Assembly: GCA_937902905.1 (NCBI GenBank) | Contig: CALELW010000242.1 | Coordinates: 1 to 19,140 of the forward strand | Reading direction: 5' to 3' | Source of the DNA: an uncultured Clostridium sp. | GTDB lineage: Bacteria; Bacillota; Clostridia; Lachnospirales; Lachnospiraceae | Length of the DNA stretch: 19,140 nt | Part shown: positions 1-7,430 of the stretch, in pieces | How positions within the stretch are numbered: position 1 is the stretch's first letter | Layout: the number at the start of each line of letters is the position of its first letter | Notes under the pieces: generated by a model | Databases searched by the model: none | Told to the model about the DNA's origin: nothing | The model's input: only the letters and a program-made list of their open reading frames with translations | Position numbers and translations under genes: made by a program

Positions 1-429
1 AAACGTGCCGGCAAAACGTCCTGCCATAAAAATGTAGGAACGCAGTGCAGGAATCAAAGAAAAAAGCAGTGAAAAAGCCGTCAAAAGGCAGGCTGTTTCA
101 GGAAGAAAGAAAAGCAGCTTCTTCCTTTCTTCCCTTGGGCAAAACAAAAGACAGAGGGCAAAGAGAAATGGAACAATTTTCTTGACAACTCCGGTCCATG
201 CCATCCCACTGTCAACTGCGTATAGACTTGATAAGGCATAGAAAAACAAAAGCAGAAAAGGAACGATAAGATAAGTTTCCATCGGAATTTCTGCTTTGTT
301 TTTTCTGGAAAGAAACAAAAAACAGACACTTAAAAAAATGCCGCCGATGGCATTTATCCATTCGTAATATCCACCGGCGGCAGCAAGTAAAAGTATTAAA
401 AATATACCAATTCCAATTATATTTTTCAT
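1..429 (-). CDS. O-antigen ligase/polymerase-like membrane protein, N-terminal part, cut by the window edge
   Basis: Reading the minus strand from the ATG at 429 gives 143 codons with no stop, so the gene continues beyond base 1. The product begins MKNIIGIGIFLILLLAAAGG and is strongly hydrophobic, with about four membrane segments separated by short basic loops (for example RKNKAE and PREERKK). The last visible residues, AGRFAGTF, match the start of the Gly-Arg-Phe-x-Gly-Thr-Phe-Gln-Tyr motif usual in the Wzy/WaaL family (PF04932), but the catalytic periplasmic loop is outside the window. Family members polymerise or ligate undecaprenyl-linked glycans at the outer face of the membrane. The ATG follows the stop of the LRR gene by one base. 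No clear Shine-Dalgarno site precedes it, so translation is probably coupled to the upstream gene. The family assignment is moderate because only the N-terminus is visible. Confidence 0.72.
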   Translation of the reverse strand, partial: MKNIIGIGIFLILLLAAAGGYYEWINAIGGIFLSVCFLFLSRKNKAEIPMETYLIVPFLLLFFYALSSLYAVDSGMAWTGVVKKIVPFLFALCLLFCPREERKKLLFFLPETACLLTAFSLLFSLIPALRSYIFMAGRFAGTF

Positions 430-430
430 G

Positions 431-1735
431 TTAGAAATTAATAGTAACAGTGGATGTCCCCTTTTGCGCCGTAATGGTGATAAAGGAATATTTCTTTGGT
501 GCAGCCAATGTTGCTTTTCCTTTTGCGGTAACTTTTGCAGCAGTATCATATGTTGAGAATGTATATCCTTTCAGAGCAGGTGCTAATTTTGCAAAATCAT
601 AAGTAGTCTTTTTCTTCTTTGCCTGAAGGAGGATATAAGCATTTGGATTAAATCCCTTTACTTTCTTTAAGAAATTATAGTGTTCGCCAAAACTAACGTA
701 GTCAAATTTAGTGCCCGGCAACGTCAACGTTTTCAACGGAGTTTTACCAAGGGATAAAGAAGTTAATTTCTTGTTTTTTGCCAATGTCAGTTTCTTAACC
801 TTATTGTTGTCAATCATCAGATTTTTCAGGTTTGGATATTTGGCAGTGTCAAAAGAAGTCAATTTGTTGTTGGACAAATTAATGTCAACAATTTTTTTGC
901 TTTTCTTTGACTTAAATGTTTTAATTTTGTTATTATAAGCAGCTACTTTTTGCATCTTTTTGTTTTTGGAAATATCCACCTTTTTCAATTTGTTGCCGCC
1001 AACACCAATATCCTTTAAATTCTTGTTTGAAGAAATATTTAAGGAAGTTAATTTATTGTTGTAGCAGGCAAGAGATGTTAATTTTTTGTTTTTCTTAACA
1101 TTCAGATTCTTTAAGTTGTTGCCGTCCAAAGTCAATTCCTGAACCGACTTTAATTTTGAAGTGTCAAAGGAAGTAAGTTTTGCGTTGCTGACTTTTAAGT
1201 CGATCAGTTTGGAAGCATTTGGAACCTTTACCTTGGTAGCGTTTGAATCGCAGTCCAGATAAAATTTAGTTACTTTGCTATAGCCCTCTAACTTTGTGTA
1301 GTCAATGGAGTTCTGCTTGCTCAGAACAGTAGCGTAAACAATTTTTGGAGAAGCACCCTTTAACGCAACCGGATTCTGTCCATAAACGGAAACATTAGTA
1401 ATTTTGCTGCTGTTAATGTTCACAGCCTTGTTTGAACCGGCATTAATTGTAACAGATGTAACATTAGGAAAATATTTTACTACATTTGAAATGTCAGCCG
1501 TTTCTTTTATCAAAGATACCTCGGTCATGCGTGCCGCCTCGGCATCGCTTAATACGCCATTGCGGTCGGAATCTGCTTCCTGCATCAACTGATAAAGGTT
1601 AGGATCCATGGTCGTCTGGTCAATCGTTACCTCGGCGGCATGGCTGTCGATACTTTTACCGGCAATGGCGGTCATACCGGCCACCATGGAAAATGCGGTG
1701 AGAACGGTTACTGCTTTTTGGAACATAGATTTCAT
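431..1735 (-). CDS. Secreted EF-hand plus leucine-rich-repeat surface protein
   Basis: The product is 434 residues with an N-terminal signal peptide (about residues 1-33, ending near SHAA). Residues 55-66 (DSDRNGVLSDAE) form a complete EF-hand/dockerin-type calcium loop with D55, D57, N59 and E66. From about residue 150 to 355 there are eight or nine units of roughly 21 residues of the type L-T-S-L-x-x-x-x-N-K-L-x-x-L-x-I-S-x-N-K, a bacterial LRR solenoid very rich in lysine and asparagine. The C-terminal 80 residues resemble a small beta-sandwich domain (KVTAKGKATLAAPKKYSFITIT). A good ribosome binding site, AAGGAG, lies 8-10 nt before the ATG. Proteins of this build are exported and bind matrix, host or wall polymers. 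No LPXTG anchor is seen; the basic surface could hold the protein on anionic wall polymers (inference). It is fourth in the sigma-led operon, 60 bp after the previous gene. Confidence 0.85.
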   Translation of the reverse strand: MKSMFQKAVTVLTAFSMVAGMTAIAGKSIDSHAAEVTIDQTTMDPNLYQLMQEADSDRNGVLSDAEAARMTEVSLIKETADISNVVKYFPNVTSVTINAGSNKAVNINSSKITNVSVYGQNPVALKGASPKIVYATVLSKQNSIDYTKLEGYSKVTKFYLDCDSNATKVKVPNASKLIDLKVSNAKLTSFDTSKLKSVQELTLDGNNLKNLNVKKNKKLTSLACYNNKLTSLNISSNKNLKDIGVGGNKLKKVDISKNKKMQKVAAYNNKIKTFKSKKSKKIVDINLSNNKLTSFDTAKYPNLKNLMIDNNKVKKLTLAKNKKLTSLSLGKTPLKTLTLPGTKFDYVSFGEHYNFLKKVKGFNPNAYILLQAKKKKTTYDFAKLAPALKGYTFSTYDTAAKVTAKGKATLAAPKKYSFITITAQKGTSTVTINF

Positions 1736-1795
1736 AAAAATTCACTCCTTTTCATTAATTGCTTTTAGTATAATCTTCGTCTGATCATTCAAAAA

Positions 1796-3925
1796 TTATT
1801 TTGCAATAATTTTAAATTTTTTCAGACCGGATTTCCTAAGCAGTTTGGTGTACAGTTTCTTTTTTGTTTTAGGAACGTAAAAAATCGGTTTTTTTGCCAC
1901 CTTTGTAAACGCCTTTTTTCCTATTTTTTGAATCGTTTTTGGCAGCTTAATTTTCTTCAATTTTTTACAGTTCTTAAATGCCGTTTTGTTGATTTTTGTT
2001 ACCGTATATTTCACTCCCTTAGATTTTATGGAAGCGGGGATGGTAACTTTTTTGATTTTTTTGCTCTTGCTTTTTATACAGGTAACCGTACCTTTTTTGC
2101 CTTTTTGCGACGTGATTTTGTAAATCAACCCCTTTGATTGGATTAGAACGCCGGTTGTCTGCTTGCCTGCCGGCGTTTGTGTAGCACTAGGGGCCGGTGT
2201 GACTACAGGCGATGGTGTAACTACAGGTGTCGGTGTGGCAATAGGTGTCGGTGTAACTGCCGGTGTTGGCGTAACTGCCGGTGTTGGTGTAACAGGTGGT
2301 GTCGGCGTAGCAGGTGGCTGGCTTTGATATGTCAAATGCAGGGTCAGCTCATCCGGCGACCACCAATAAGTTTCACCTACACATCTTAAGTTATAGGAGA
2401 CATGTACATAGAAGTCACGCGTCTCGTTCTCGTTTACTTTCAGTGCATAATATCTCGGATTATCGTTGGTTGTATCGGCACTGATTGTAAATGGCAGACT
2501 ATCATTTGGAATGTCAACTTTTTCTCCGGTTGTTTCATCATAAGTGTAGGCGCTAAAATCCGCATTGCCTAACTCCATAGGGGCTTCATAGTAATGGTCA
2601 GCCATCAGGTAAAAGGTCCGATTGCGTCCCGGACCATAAGAACCTTTGCATTGTAAGGCATCCTCAGTTCCTAAGAAGTGTTCAAAACTTAGGACATTAT
2701 CGTCGTAAAAGGAAGCTTCCGGCAGTATGATATAAACCAGGATACGGTAGTTTTCCCCGGTATCAGACAGATAGCTTAATTGGTAGATGCCGGTACGCCT
2801 GCCGAAAATTGTGAAGATGGTATCGGTTTTCTTAGTAATTGTGATATCATCCGTTTTATTTCCCTGAAGGTCACAGACTTCCAGTTTGTCAACAGGAACC
2901 AGAGTATCGTCGTCTGTACAGATAGCAACGGTTCTTTCGTTATAAACGTACCAATCAAGAAAATCATCATACCACTCTGCATCTTCTGAAATTACCGGAT
3001 TGTTTGACGAATCGGTATCAAAATCGGTTGTGTAGGAGAGCGGCGAGTATTCTCCGGTGGCAAAAAAATGACCTTCATAAAATCGTGTGAAGCCGTCTGT
3101 ATTAGTGCCGCGGGCACAAAACTGAAGGGCACAATTTGTGAGATAGGCGGTCTCTGTCAGGTGGATGGTGTACAGATTATCACTGCCTGAAACTTTTTCA
3201 TAGGTAAAATAATCCGCTAAATTGTTATCCTCGGTATATATCCGAAGCCCGGTATGTGCCGCTGCGGGATAGAGAGTGGTGTTTTCCTGCACTAATTTTT
3301 CCGGGGAGTCAATCAGTGCAAAACTCTGTTCTAAACCGGAATCCAAAAGCATATAAACCGTGTTATTCGTAAGGTCATTTTTTGTGACTGGCTCGTCGGA
3401 ATCAATGAGGCAGGAATCTTCACAGGATGCATTCGTGTAAAAACGGATGTGTTTTTGCTCTGCATGGATTACGACTTCTCCGGCGATGGCCTCCGTATCG
3501 TCAATGCCTTGTTTGCGTAGTCTATAAGTTCCCGGTTTGGAAAAGCGAAGACGCATCTCGGAACAATTGCCTCCTAAAAGTTTTGTTTTTGTATAACTAT
3601 TTTCATCTGCTAAACACGTGTTTCCGTCCTCGTCATCATAGTAGACATCCATGTCATCGGCATAGATATCGACCATTTCCGATGAGGCATTTTCTTTGTA
3701 TTTTGGATAAAAGCTAATGGATTCATCACATTCCATGCGATATTCTTTTTGATAGGAAACAGGGTAATGTTCGTATATCTCTTCATTATAATAAGCAGCA
3801 ATAAAAATGCCGGTTCCGGTTCCCTCATTACTTTCTTTAGCGTAAAGTCCGGATGCCGGAAAAAGTGAAATAAACATGACCGCAATCATAAAAAATGTAA
3901 GTGTTTTTGTGTGTCTTTTTTTCAT
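1796..3925 (-). CDS. Large secreted protein with Thr-Pro linker and BspA-like LRR tail
   Basis: I use the ATG at 3925 (709 residues) rather than the more distal in-frame start at 3994. The 3925 start has an AAGGGGG ribosome binding site 6-7 nt upstream and begins directly with a signal peptide (MKKRHTKTLTFFMIAVMFIS, cleavage probably after GLYA); the longer form would add 23 non-signal residues inside the previous gene. Residues 30-535 are an acidic, Tyr/Asp-rich extracellular region with beta-sandwich character that I cannot assign. Residues about 535-580 are a (V/A)TPTP repeat linker. Residues about 590-709 are very basic and match one BspA/LRR_5-type unit series (for example FKNCKKLKKIKLPKTIQKIGKKAF). 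It lies 22 bp after the anti-sigma gene, which suggests it is the main cargo of the sigma operon. Charge is strikingly polarised: acidic body, cationic tail. Confidence 0.85.
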   Translation of the reverse strand: MKKRHTKTLTFFMIAVMFISLFPASGLYAKESNEGTGTGIFIAAYYNEEIYEHYPVSYQKEYRMECDESISFYPKYKENASSEMVDIYADDMDVYYDDEDGNTCLADENSYTKTKLLGGNCSEMRLRFSKPGTYRLRKQGIDDTEAIAGEVVIHAEQKHIRFYTNASCEDSCLIDSDEPVTKNDLTNNTVYMLLDSGLEQSFALIDSPEKLVQENTTLYPAAAHTGLRIYTEDNNLADYFTYEKVSGSDNLYTIHLTETAYLTNCALQFCARGTNTDGFTRFYEGHFFATGEYSPLSYTTDFDTDSSNNPVISEDAEWYDDFLDWYVYNERTVAICTDDDTLVPVDKLEVCDLQGNKTDDITITKKTDTIFTIFGRRTGIYQLSYLSDTGENYRILVYIILPEASFYDDNVLSFEHFLGTEDALQCKGSYGPGRNRTFYLMADHYYEAPMELGNADFSAYTYDETTGEKVDIPNDSLPFTISADTTNDNPRYYALKVNENETRDFYVHVSYNLRCVGETYWWSPDELTLHLTYQSQPPATPTPPVTPTPAVTPTPAVTPTPIATPTPVVTPSPVVTPAPSATQTPAGKQTTGVLIQSKGLIYKITSQKGKKGTVTCIKSKSKKIKKVTIPASIKSKGVKYTVTKINKTAFKNCKKLKKIKLPKTIQKIGKKAFTKVAKKPIFYVPKTKKKLYTKLLRKSGLKKFKIIAK
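2192..2315 (-). repeat. Tandem 18-bp-type repeat encoding the TPTP linker
   Basis: About six or seven degenerate 18-bp units encode VTPTPA-like hexapeptides (PPVTPTP, AVTPTP, IATPTP, VVTPSP) within the secreted protein at 1796-3925. The units differ mainly at third positions and at the variable residue. Such coding minisatellites can change copy number by slippage and so alter the length of the stalk between the body and the LRR tail. The boundaries given are approximate. Confidence 0.7.
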
Positions 3926-3947
3926 AAAAAGCCCCCTTTTTTTCGTG

Positions 3948-4994
3948 TTATGATTCTTCTCGTAAAATAGTACTGTCCTCGATGATAAAGCCAAGAACGA
4001 GACTTGGATTCACCGCTTTTTCAAACTGTGCTGTGTATTTACGGTAGGTTTTCCCCTTTTTCTCATATTGTAAAATACTTGAACCGCTTACCAGCATTTT
4101 AGCGTTGGCATCCGGTGTTTCGACGACTTTTTCGCTGCCATCAAGCATTTTCAGACGGATGGTGATGCGTGTGTCGGAAGTGTTTAGCGTGTCAACCGGA
4201 ATACTCGTAACATCAGTAACCATCGTCATTCCCAAAGGCGTGAGTTTGATTTTTTGAATCGTTACCGGTACACCGAGCAGGGAATAAGTTGTCGTTTTAT
4301 TTCCCCGAATCGTCAGAGATTTTTCTTTTGTATAGGTAGAAACAAAGGACAAACTCCACATACCTTCCACAAGAACTTCCGGTTTCTTTGCCGGTTTCGG
4401 AATCAAATCTTTGAAAAATACCGTTACATTTTTTCCTTCTTTGACCGGTGTGTCCGCAGCCATGCGTATGACATAGGTTGCGACGTTTGGATGTGATTTC
4501 GAAACTTCCAATAGCGTACACTCTTTAGCACCGGAAACCATAGAGGACGGATTGTAGTTTTCTCCCTCGCAGAACCCGTAGTAGTCAAAGGTCATATCTT
4601 TTGTAAAAGAAATGGATGCCGGTGCCGTAATTTTTACGACTGCATATAAATTCTGCTCATCCATAACGACTTCCTTTAATTCAATCATTAAATCCGGTTT
4701 GCCCTTCTGATTTTCCCTTTTTGTCTGAATGCCAAGTTCTTCCCCGGTATTCTCATCCATTCCTAAAAAGCTTAAAATGGAGTTTTTAAAAGAATCAAAA
4801 AATCCGTTTTTCGCAGTTCCGGTCGCGGAAAAAGTAAAAACACCGGTCAGGATAAGGCATATAAAGAGAATGGCGAAAAGCACCCGGTGAGTGGTGCGCT
4901 TTGGCTTTGACGGCGTGTCTTCCGCTTTGATTTGGGTAAGAATATCATCTACCTTTTTGTGATAAGATTCCGGGATGGGAAAATTTCGTTTCAT
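3948..4994 (-). CDS. DUF4179-like membrane anti-sigma factor
   Basis: The product is 348 residues: a basic cytoplasmic N-terminus of about 38 residues, one transmembrane segment (about residues 38-60, VLFAILFICLILTGVFTFSA), then a large extracytoplasmic domain. The part after the membrane (GFFDSFKNSILSFLGMDENT, then PDLMIELKEVVMDEQNLYAV) looks like the DUF4179 family, which is habitually encoded beside ECF sigma factors in Firmicutes. Expected role: hold the sigma factor at the membrane and release it in response to an envelope signal. There is no HxxxCxxC zinc motif, so it is not the ZAS class. It follows the sigma stop after only 3 bp, with an AGGGAGG-type ribosome binding site inside the sigma gene end, indicating coupled translation. 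The orientation and neighbour make the role likely; the signal is unknown. Confidence 0.8.
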   Translation of the reverse strand: MKRNFPIPESYHKKVDDILTQIKAEDTPSKPKRTTHRVLFAILFICLILTGVFTFSATGTAKNGFFDSFKNSILSFLGMDENTGEELGIQTKRENQKGKPDLMIELKEVVMDEQNLYAVVKITAPASISFTKDMTFDYYGFCEGENYNPSSMVSGAKECTLLEVSKSHPNVATYVIRMAADTPVKEGKNVTVFFKDLIPKPAKKPEVLVEGMWSLSFVSTYTKEKSLTIRGNKTTTYSLLGVPVTIQKIKLTPLGMTMVTDVTSIPVDTLNTSDTRITIRLKMLDGSEKVVETPDANAKMLVSGSSILQYEKKGKTYRKYTAQFEKAVNPSLVLGFIIEDSTILREES

Positions 4995-4997
4995 AAG

Positions 4998-5465
4998 TCA
5001 GTCCCTCCTTTCCAGTTCTTTTTTTAATTCCTGTTTTCCCCTGCTTAGACGCGACTTTACGGTGCCGACAGGAATGCCTAAAACATCCGAGATGTCCCGC
5101 AGGGAAAGTCCTTCATAATAGAAAAGAACGACAGCGAGCCGGTATTCTTCCTTCATTTTGCAAAGAACATCCCACATCTCATCGTAGTGGGAATGGGTGG
5201 GTGACGCCATTGCGCAGACGGCTTCATCACCGGGCAGATACAGCCTCTTTTTCATGATTTTCAATGCTTCATTTTTGGTGATAACAAGCATCCAGTTCCT
5301 AAATTTGTGGGGTGCACGAATTTGTTTCTGGTGCTCGTACGCCTGTAAAATTGCATTGCCGACTGCATCTTCTGCATCGGACTCGTTTTTTAGAATGGAA
5401 AGTGCCAATAGGTAGAAATCATCCTGATACCGCTTGACACATTCGCAGAACTTTATCGTATTCAT
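4998..5465 (-). CDS. ECF-type RNA polymerase sigma factor
   Basis: The product is 155 residues, a normal size for a minimal ECF sigma factor. Region 2 is visible at about residues 10-70 (FYLLALSILKNESDAEDAVG, then HKFRNWMLVITKNEALKIMK) and region 4 at about residues 105-150, with the helix-turn-helix GLSLRDISDVLGIPVGTVKS followed by RLSRGKQELKK. These motifs recruit core RNA polymerase to -10 and -35 elements. The gene is first in a minus-strand operon with its probable anti-sigma factor and two secreted proteins. The ATG at 5465 has a GAGGAG ribosome binding site about 10 nt upstream. A GGAACC/CGTT promoter-like pair upstream suggests that it transcribes its own operon. Confidence 0.93.
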   Translation of the reverse strand: MNTIKFCECVKRYQDDFYLLALSILKNESDAEDAVGNAILQAYEHQKQIRAPHKFRNWMLVITKNEALKIMKKRLYLPGDEAVCAMASPTHSHYDEMWDVLCKMKEEYRLAVVLFYYEGLSLRDISDVLGIPVGTVKSRLSRGKQELKKELERRD

Positions 5466-5504
5466 TGTGCATTCTCTCCTCTTTTATCCTCTATATAATA
5501 TGAT

Positions 5505-5528
5505 AACGCAGAGTGCCATAAGGTTCCC
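5505..5528 (-). promoter_or_regulatory. Putative ECF promoter of the sigma operon
   Basis: On the minus strand GGGAACC (5528-5522) is followed after 13 nt by CGTT (5508-5505), about 40 nt before the sigma gene start. GGAAC-type -35 and CGT-type -10 elements are typical of ECF promoters. The spacing is two or three bases shorter than in the best-known Bacillus examples, so the assignment is tentative. Confidence 0.5.
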
Positions 5529-5608
5529 AAAAGTTTTTTGTATTTCCATCACATAAAAATTATTTATAAAAACTTTACCATAAATAATTATTTTTGTCAT
5601 AAAATATT

Positions 5609-5618
5609 TAAGCGCTTA
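5609..5618. promoter_or_regulatory. Perfect 10-bp palindrome resembling a cre operator
   Basis: TAAGCGCTTA is a perfect palindrome in the divergent intergenic region. Extended to 14 bp (5607-5620) it matches the CcpA/LacI-family cre consensus TGWNANCGNTNWCA except at positions 2 and 14. It directly abuts the predicted -35 of the rsmH-like operon, a location where binding of a LacI-family regulator could affect either divergent transcript. Confidence 0.4.
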
Positions 5619-5619
5619 C

Positions 5620-5649
5620 TTGACCTATATCCGCTGAATATTGTATCAT
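5620..5649 (+). promoter_or_regulatory. Putative housekeeping promoter of the rsmH-like operon
   Basis: TTGACC (5620-5625) and TATCAT (5644-5649) are separated by 18 nt and lie about 30 nt before the start of the rsmH-like gene. This is a good match to a sigma-A type promoter. It fires away from the divergent sigma operon. Confidence 0.5.
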
Positions 5650-5678
5650 AAAGCAGAAAATGCAAAGAAGGGATGAAA

Positions 5679-6731
5679 ATGATGCCACAGGAAGAGAAAA
5701 AGCACAAAAGACGAGTACATTACAGTGGAAAATATCCGAAGAAGTTTGAGGAAAAATATAAGGAACACCAGCCGGAGAAGTATCAGGACATGATTGAGCA
5801 TGTCATTTCGAAAGGAAATACGCCGGCAGGGATGCATCTTTCGATTATGGTACAGGAAATTCTGGATTTTCTGCAGATTCAGCCGGGGCAGACGGGGTTC
5901 GATGCGACACTTGGTTATGGCGGGCACACGAAAGCAATGCTTGCCTGCTTAGAGGGCAGAGGTCATATCTATGCGACGGATGTGGATCCCGAAGAATCGG
6001 CTAAGACGAAGAAACGGCTTTTGGAGCAGGGATACGGCGAAGAAATTCTCACAATAAAACTGCAGAATTTCTGCACAATTGATGAAATTGCTAAAGAGGC
6101 AGGTGGATTTGACTTTGTGCTTGCCGATTTGGGTGTCTCTTCCATGCAGATTGATAATCCTGAGCGTGGCTTTTCCTTTAAAGTAGAAGGACCTCTTGAT
6201 TTGAGGTTAAACCAAAAGGAAGGAATCAGTGCTGCAGAGCGGCTTGACACGATTACCAAAGAGGAACTTGCCGGAATGCTGTATGAAAACTCAGATGAGC
6301 CTTACAGTGAGGAGTTAGCAAAAGCCATTACCGATGAAATCCGCAGAGGAAACCGGATGGACACGACAAAAAAACTGCGAGATGTCATCGAAAAGACGTT
6401 AATGTTTCTTCCGGAAAAGGAGCGCAAAGATACCGTCAAAAAAACGTGTCAGCGTGTCTTTCAGGCACTGCGCATTGATGTGAATAATGAATTTGAGGTA
6501 TTGTATGAATTTATGGAAAAATTACCGGAATGTCTGAAATCCGGCGGAAGGGCAGCAATTCTTACCTTCCACTCCGGCGAAGACCGCTTGGTAAAAAAGG
6601 CGCTAAAGTCCGGCTACAAAGCTGGTATTTACAGCGATTATGCAAAAGATGTGATACGCCCTTCGGCGAAAGAATGTGCACAAAACGGACGGGCACGTTC
6701 TACGAAGATGCGGTGGGTGATTAAGAAGTAA
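5679..6731 (+). CDS. rsmH: RsmH-family 16S rRNA (cytosine N4) methyltransferase, second-copy type
   Basis: RsmH methylates N4 of C1402 in the decoding centre of 16S rRNA using S-adenosylmethionine. Numbered from the start at 5679 (350 residues), the SAM-binding motif I is DATLGYGGHT at D75-T84, motif IV is ADLGVSSMQID around D150, and the family signature RGFSF...GPLDLRL is around D174. The C-terminus carries the usual LTFHSGEDRLVK. The protein is longer than a typical RsmH (about 310) because of a basic N-terminal extension of about 45 residues (KKHKRRVHYSGKYPKKFEEK). It is not next to mraZ, ftsL or murein genes; many Lachnospiraceae and Clostridium genomes carry such a second copy outside the division cluster. 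An in-frame ATG exists at 5673, but GAAGGG ends at 5672, so the ATG at 5679 (or 5682) has better spacing. Confidence 0.88.
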   Translation: MMPQEEKKHKRRVHYSGKYPKKFEEKYKEHQPEKYQDMIEHVISKGNTPAGMHLSIMVQEILDFLQIQPGQTGFDATLGYGGHTKAMLACLEGRGHIYATDVDPEESAKTKKRLLEQGYGEEILTIKLQNFCTIDEIAKEAGGFDFVLADLGVSSMQIDNPERGFSFKVEGPLDLRLNQKEGISAAERLDTITKEELAGMLYENSDEPYSEELAKAITDEIRRGNRMDTTKKLRDVIEKTLMFLPEKERKDTVKKTCQRVFQALRIDVNNEFEVLYEFMEKLPECLKSGGRAAILTFHSGEDRLVKKALKSGYKAGIYSDYAKDVIRPSAKECAQNGRARSTKMRWVIKK

Positions 6732-6743
6732 GGAGCGGTAGGA

Positions 6744-7430
6744 ATGAAAAAAATAGCAAAGCAGATGTCAGAGTCTATTGAGTTAGGAATCGTGTTAGCG
6801 GCATCCGGTGGATTTATGGATGCGTATTCGTACATCATGCGCGACCATGTATTTGCGAATGCCCAGACGGGAAATATGCTGTTACTTGGTGTGAGCATAT
6901 CCGAGAGAAACTGGCCGGAGGTTGTGCGGTATTTGTTTCCGGTACTTGCGTTTGCGGCAGGAATTATGCTTGCTGATTTGGTGCGTTTTCGGATGGATGA
7001 GAAAAAAAGACTCCACTGGCGCCAGATTTCTGTATTGTTAGAGGCAATTGTCCTTGCCGGTGTCTGCTTTATTCCGGTTTCGCTTAATCTCTTAGCAAAC
7101 AGTTTAACGTCACTTGCCTGTGGAATTCAGGTAGAGAGTTTTCGTAAGATTCACGGAAACGGAATTGCGACCACGATGTGTATCGGAAATCTTCGCAGTG
7201 GTACACAGAATTTGTGCGATTATATGCATACGAAAGAGAAAAAATGTTTGTCAAAAAGCATCCTTTATTACGGCGTGATTTTGTGCTTTATTATCGGTGC
7301 TGTACTTGGAAATGTATGCATTTCTTATATGAAGGAAAAGGCAATTTTAGTGTGTGCATTCTTTTTGCTTGCCGCCTTTATTATGATGTTTATTGACAGG
7401 GAGAAGGAAGAACATGAAAGTCGTTCGTAG
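6744..7430 (+). CDS. YoaK/DUF1275 family membrane protein
   Basis: The product is 228 residues with about six hydrophobic membrane segments. The N-terminus ASGGFMDAYSYIMRDHVFANAQTGN followed by MLLLG matches the conserved opening of the YoaK (DUF1275) family, in which G-x-x-D-A-x-x-Y and ANxQTGN are characteristic. Further matches are ACGIQVESFRKIHGNGIATT followed by MCIGNLRSG. The biochemical function of the family is not established; a transport role is often supposed. The start at 6744 has AAGGAG 9-14 nt upstream, and the gene lies 12 bp after the rsmH-like stop. Its last 17 bases overlap the start of azlC, so the two products are probably coupled. Confidence 0.9.
   Translation: MKKIAKQMSESIELGIVLAASGGFMDAYSYIMRDHVFANAQTGNMLLLGVSISERNWPEVVRYLFPVLAFAAGIMLADLVRFRMDEKKRLHWRQISVLLEAIVLAGVCFIPVSLNLLANSLTSLACGIQVESFRKIHGNGIATTMCIGNLRSGTQNLCDYMHTKEKKCLSKSILYYGVILCFIIGAVLGNVCISYMKEKAILVCAFFLLAAFIMMFIDREKEEHESRS

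Noticed and set aside
81..329. 82-codon minus-strand frame near the left edge.
   Set aside because: The other minus frame, starting at 429 and open to base 1, encodes a coherent multi-pass membrane protein and explains this stretch better.
1736..1795. TATACT with an upstream TTGAAT on the minus strand as a promoter of the LRR gene.
   Set aside because: The spacer is only 14 nt, too short for a convincing sigma-A promoter; an internal promoter here is possible but unsupported.
2177..2389. Cysteine- and arginine-rich plus-strand frame resembling a small zinc or toxin peptide.
   Set aside because: It is the antisense image of the 18-bp TPTP repeat array; the periodic Cys and Arg come from the repeat.
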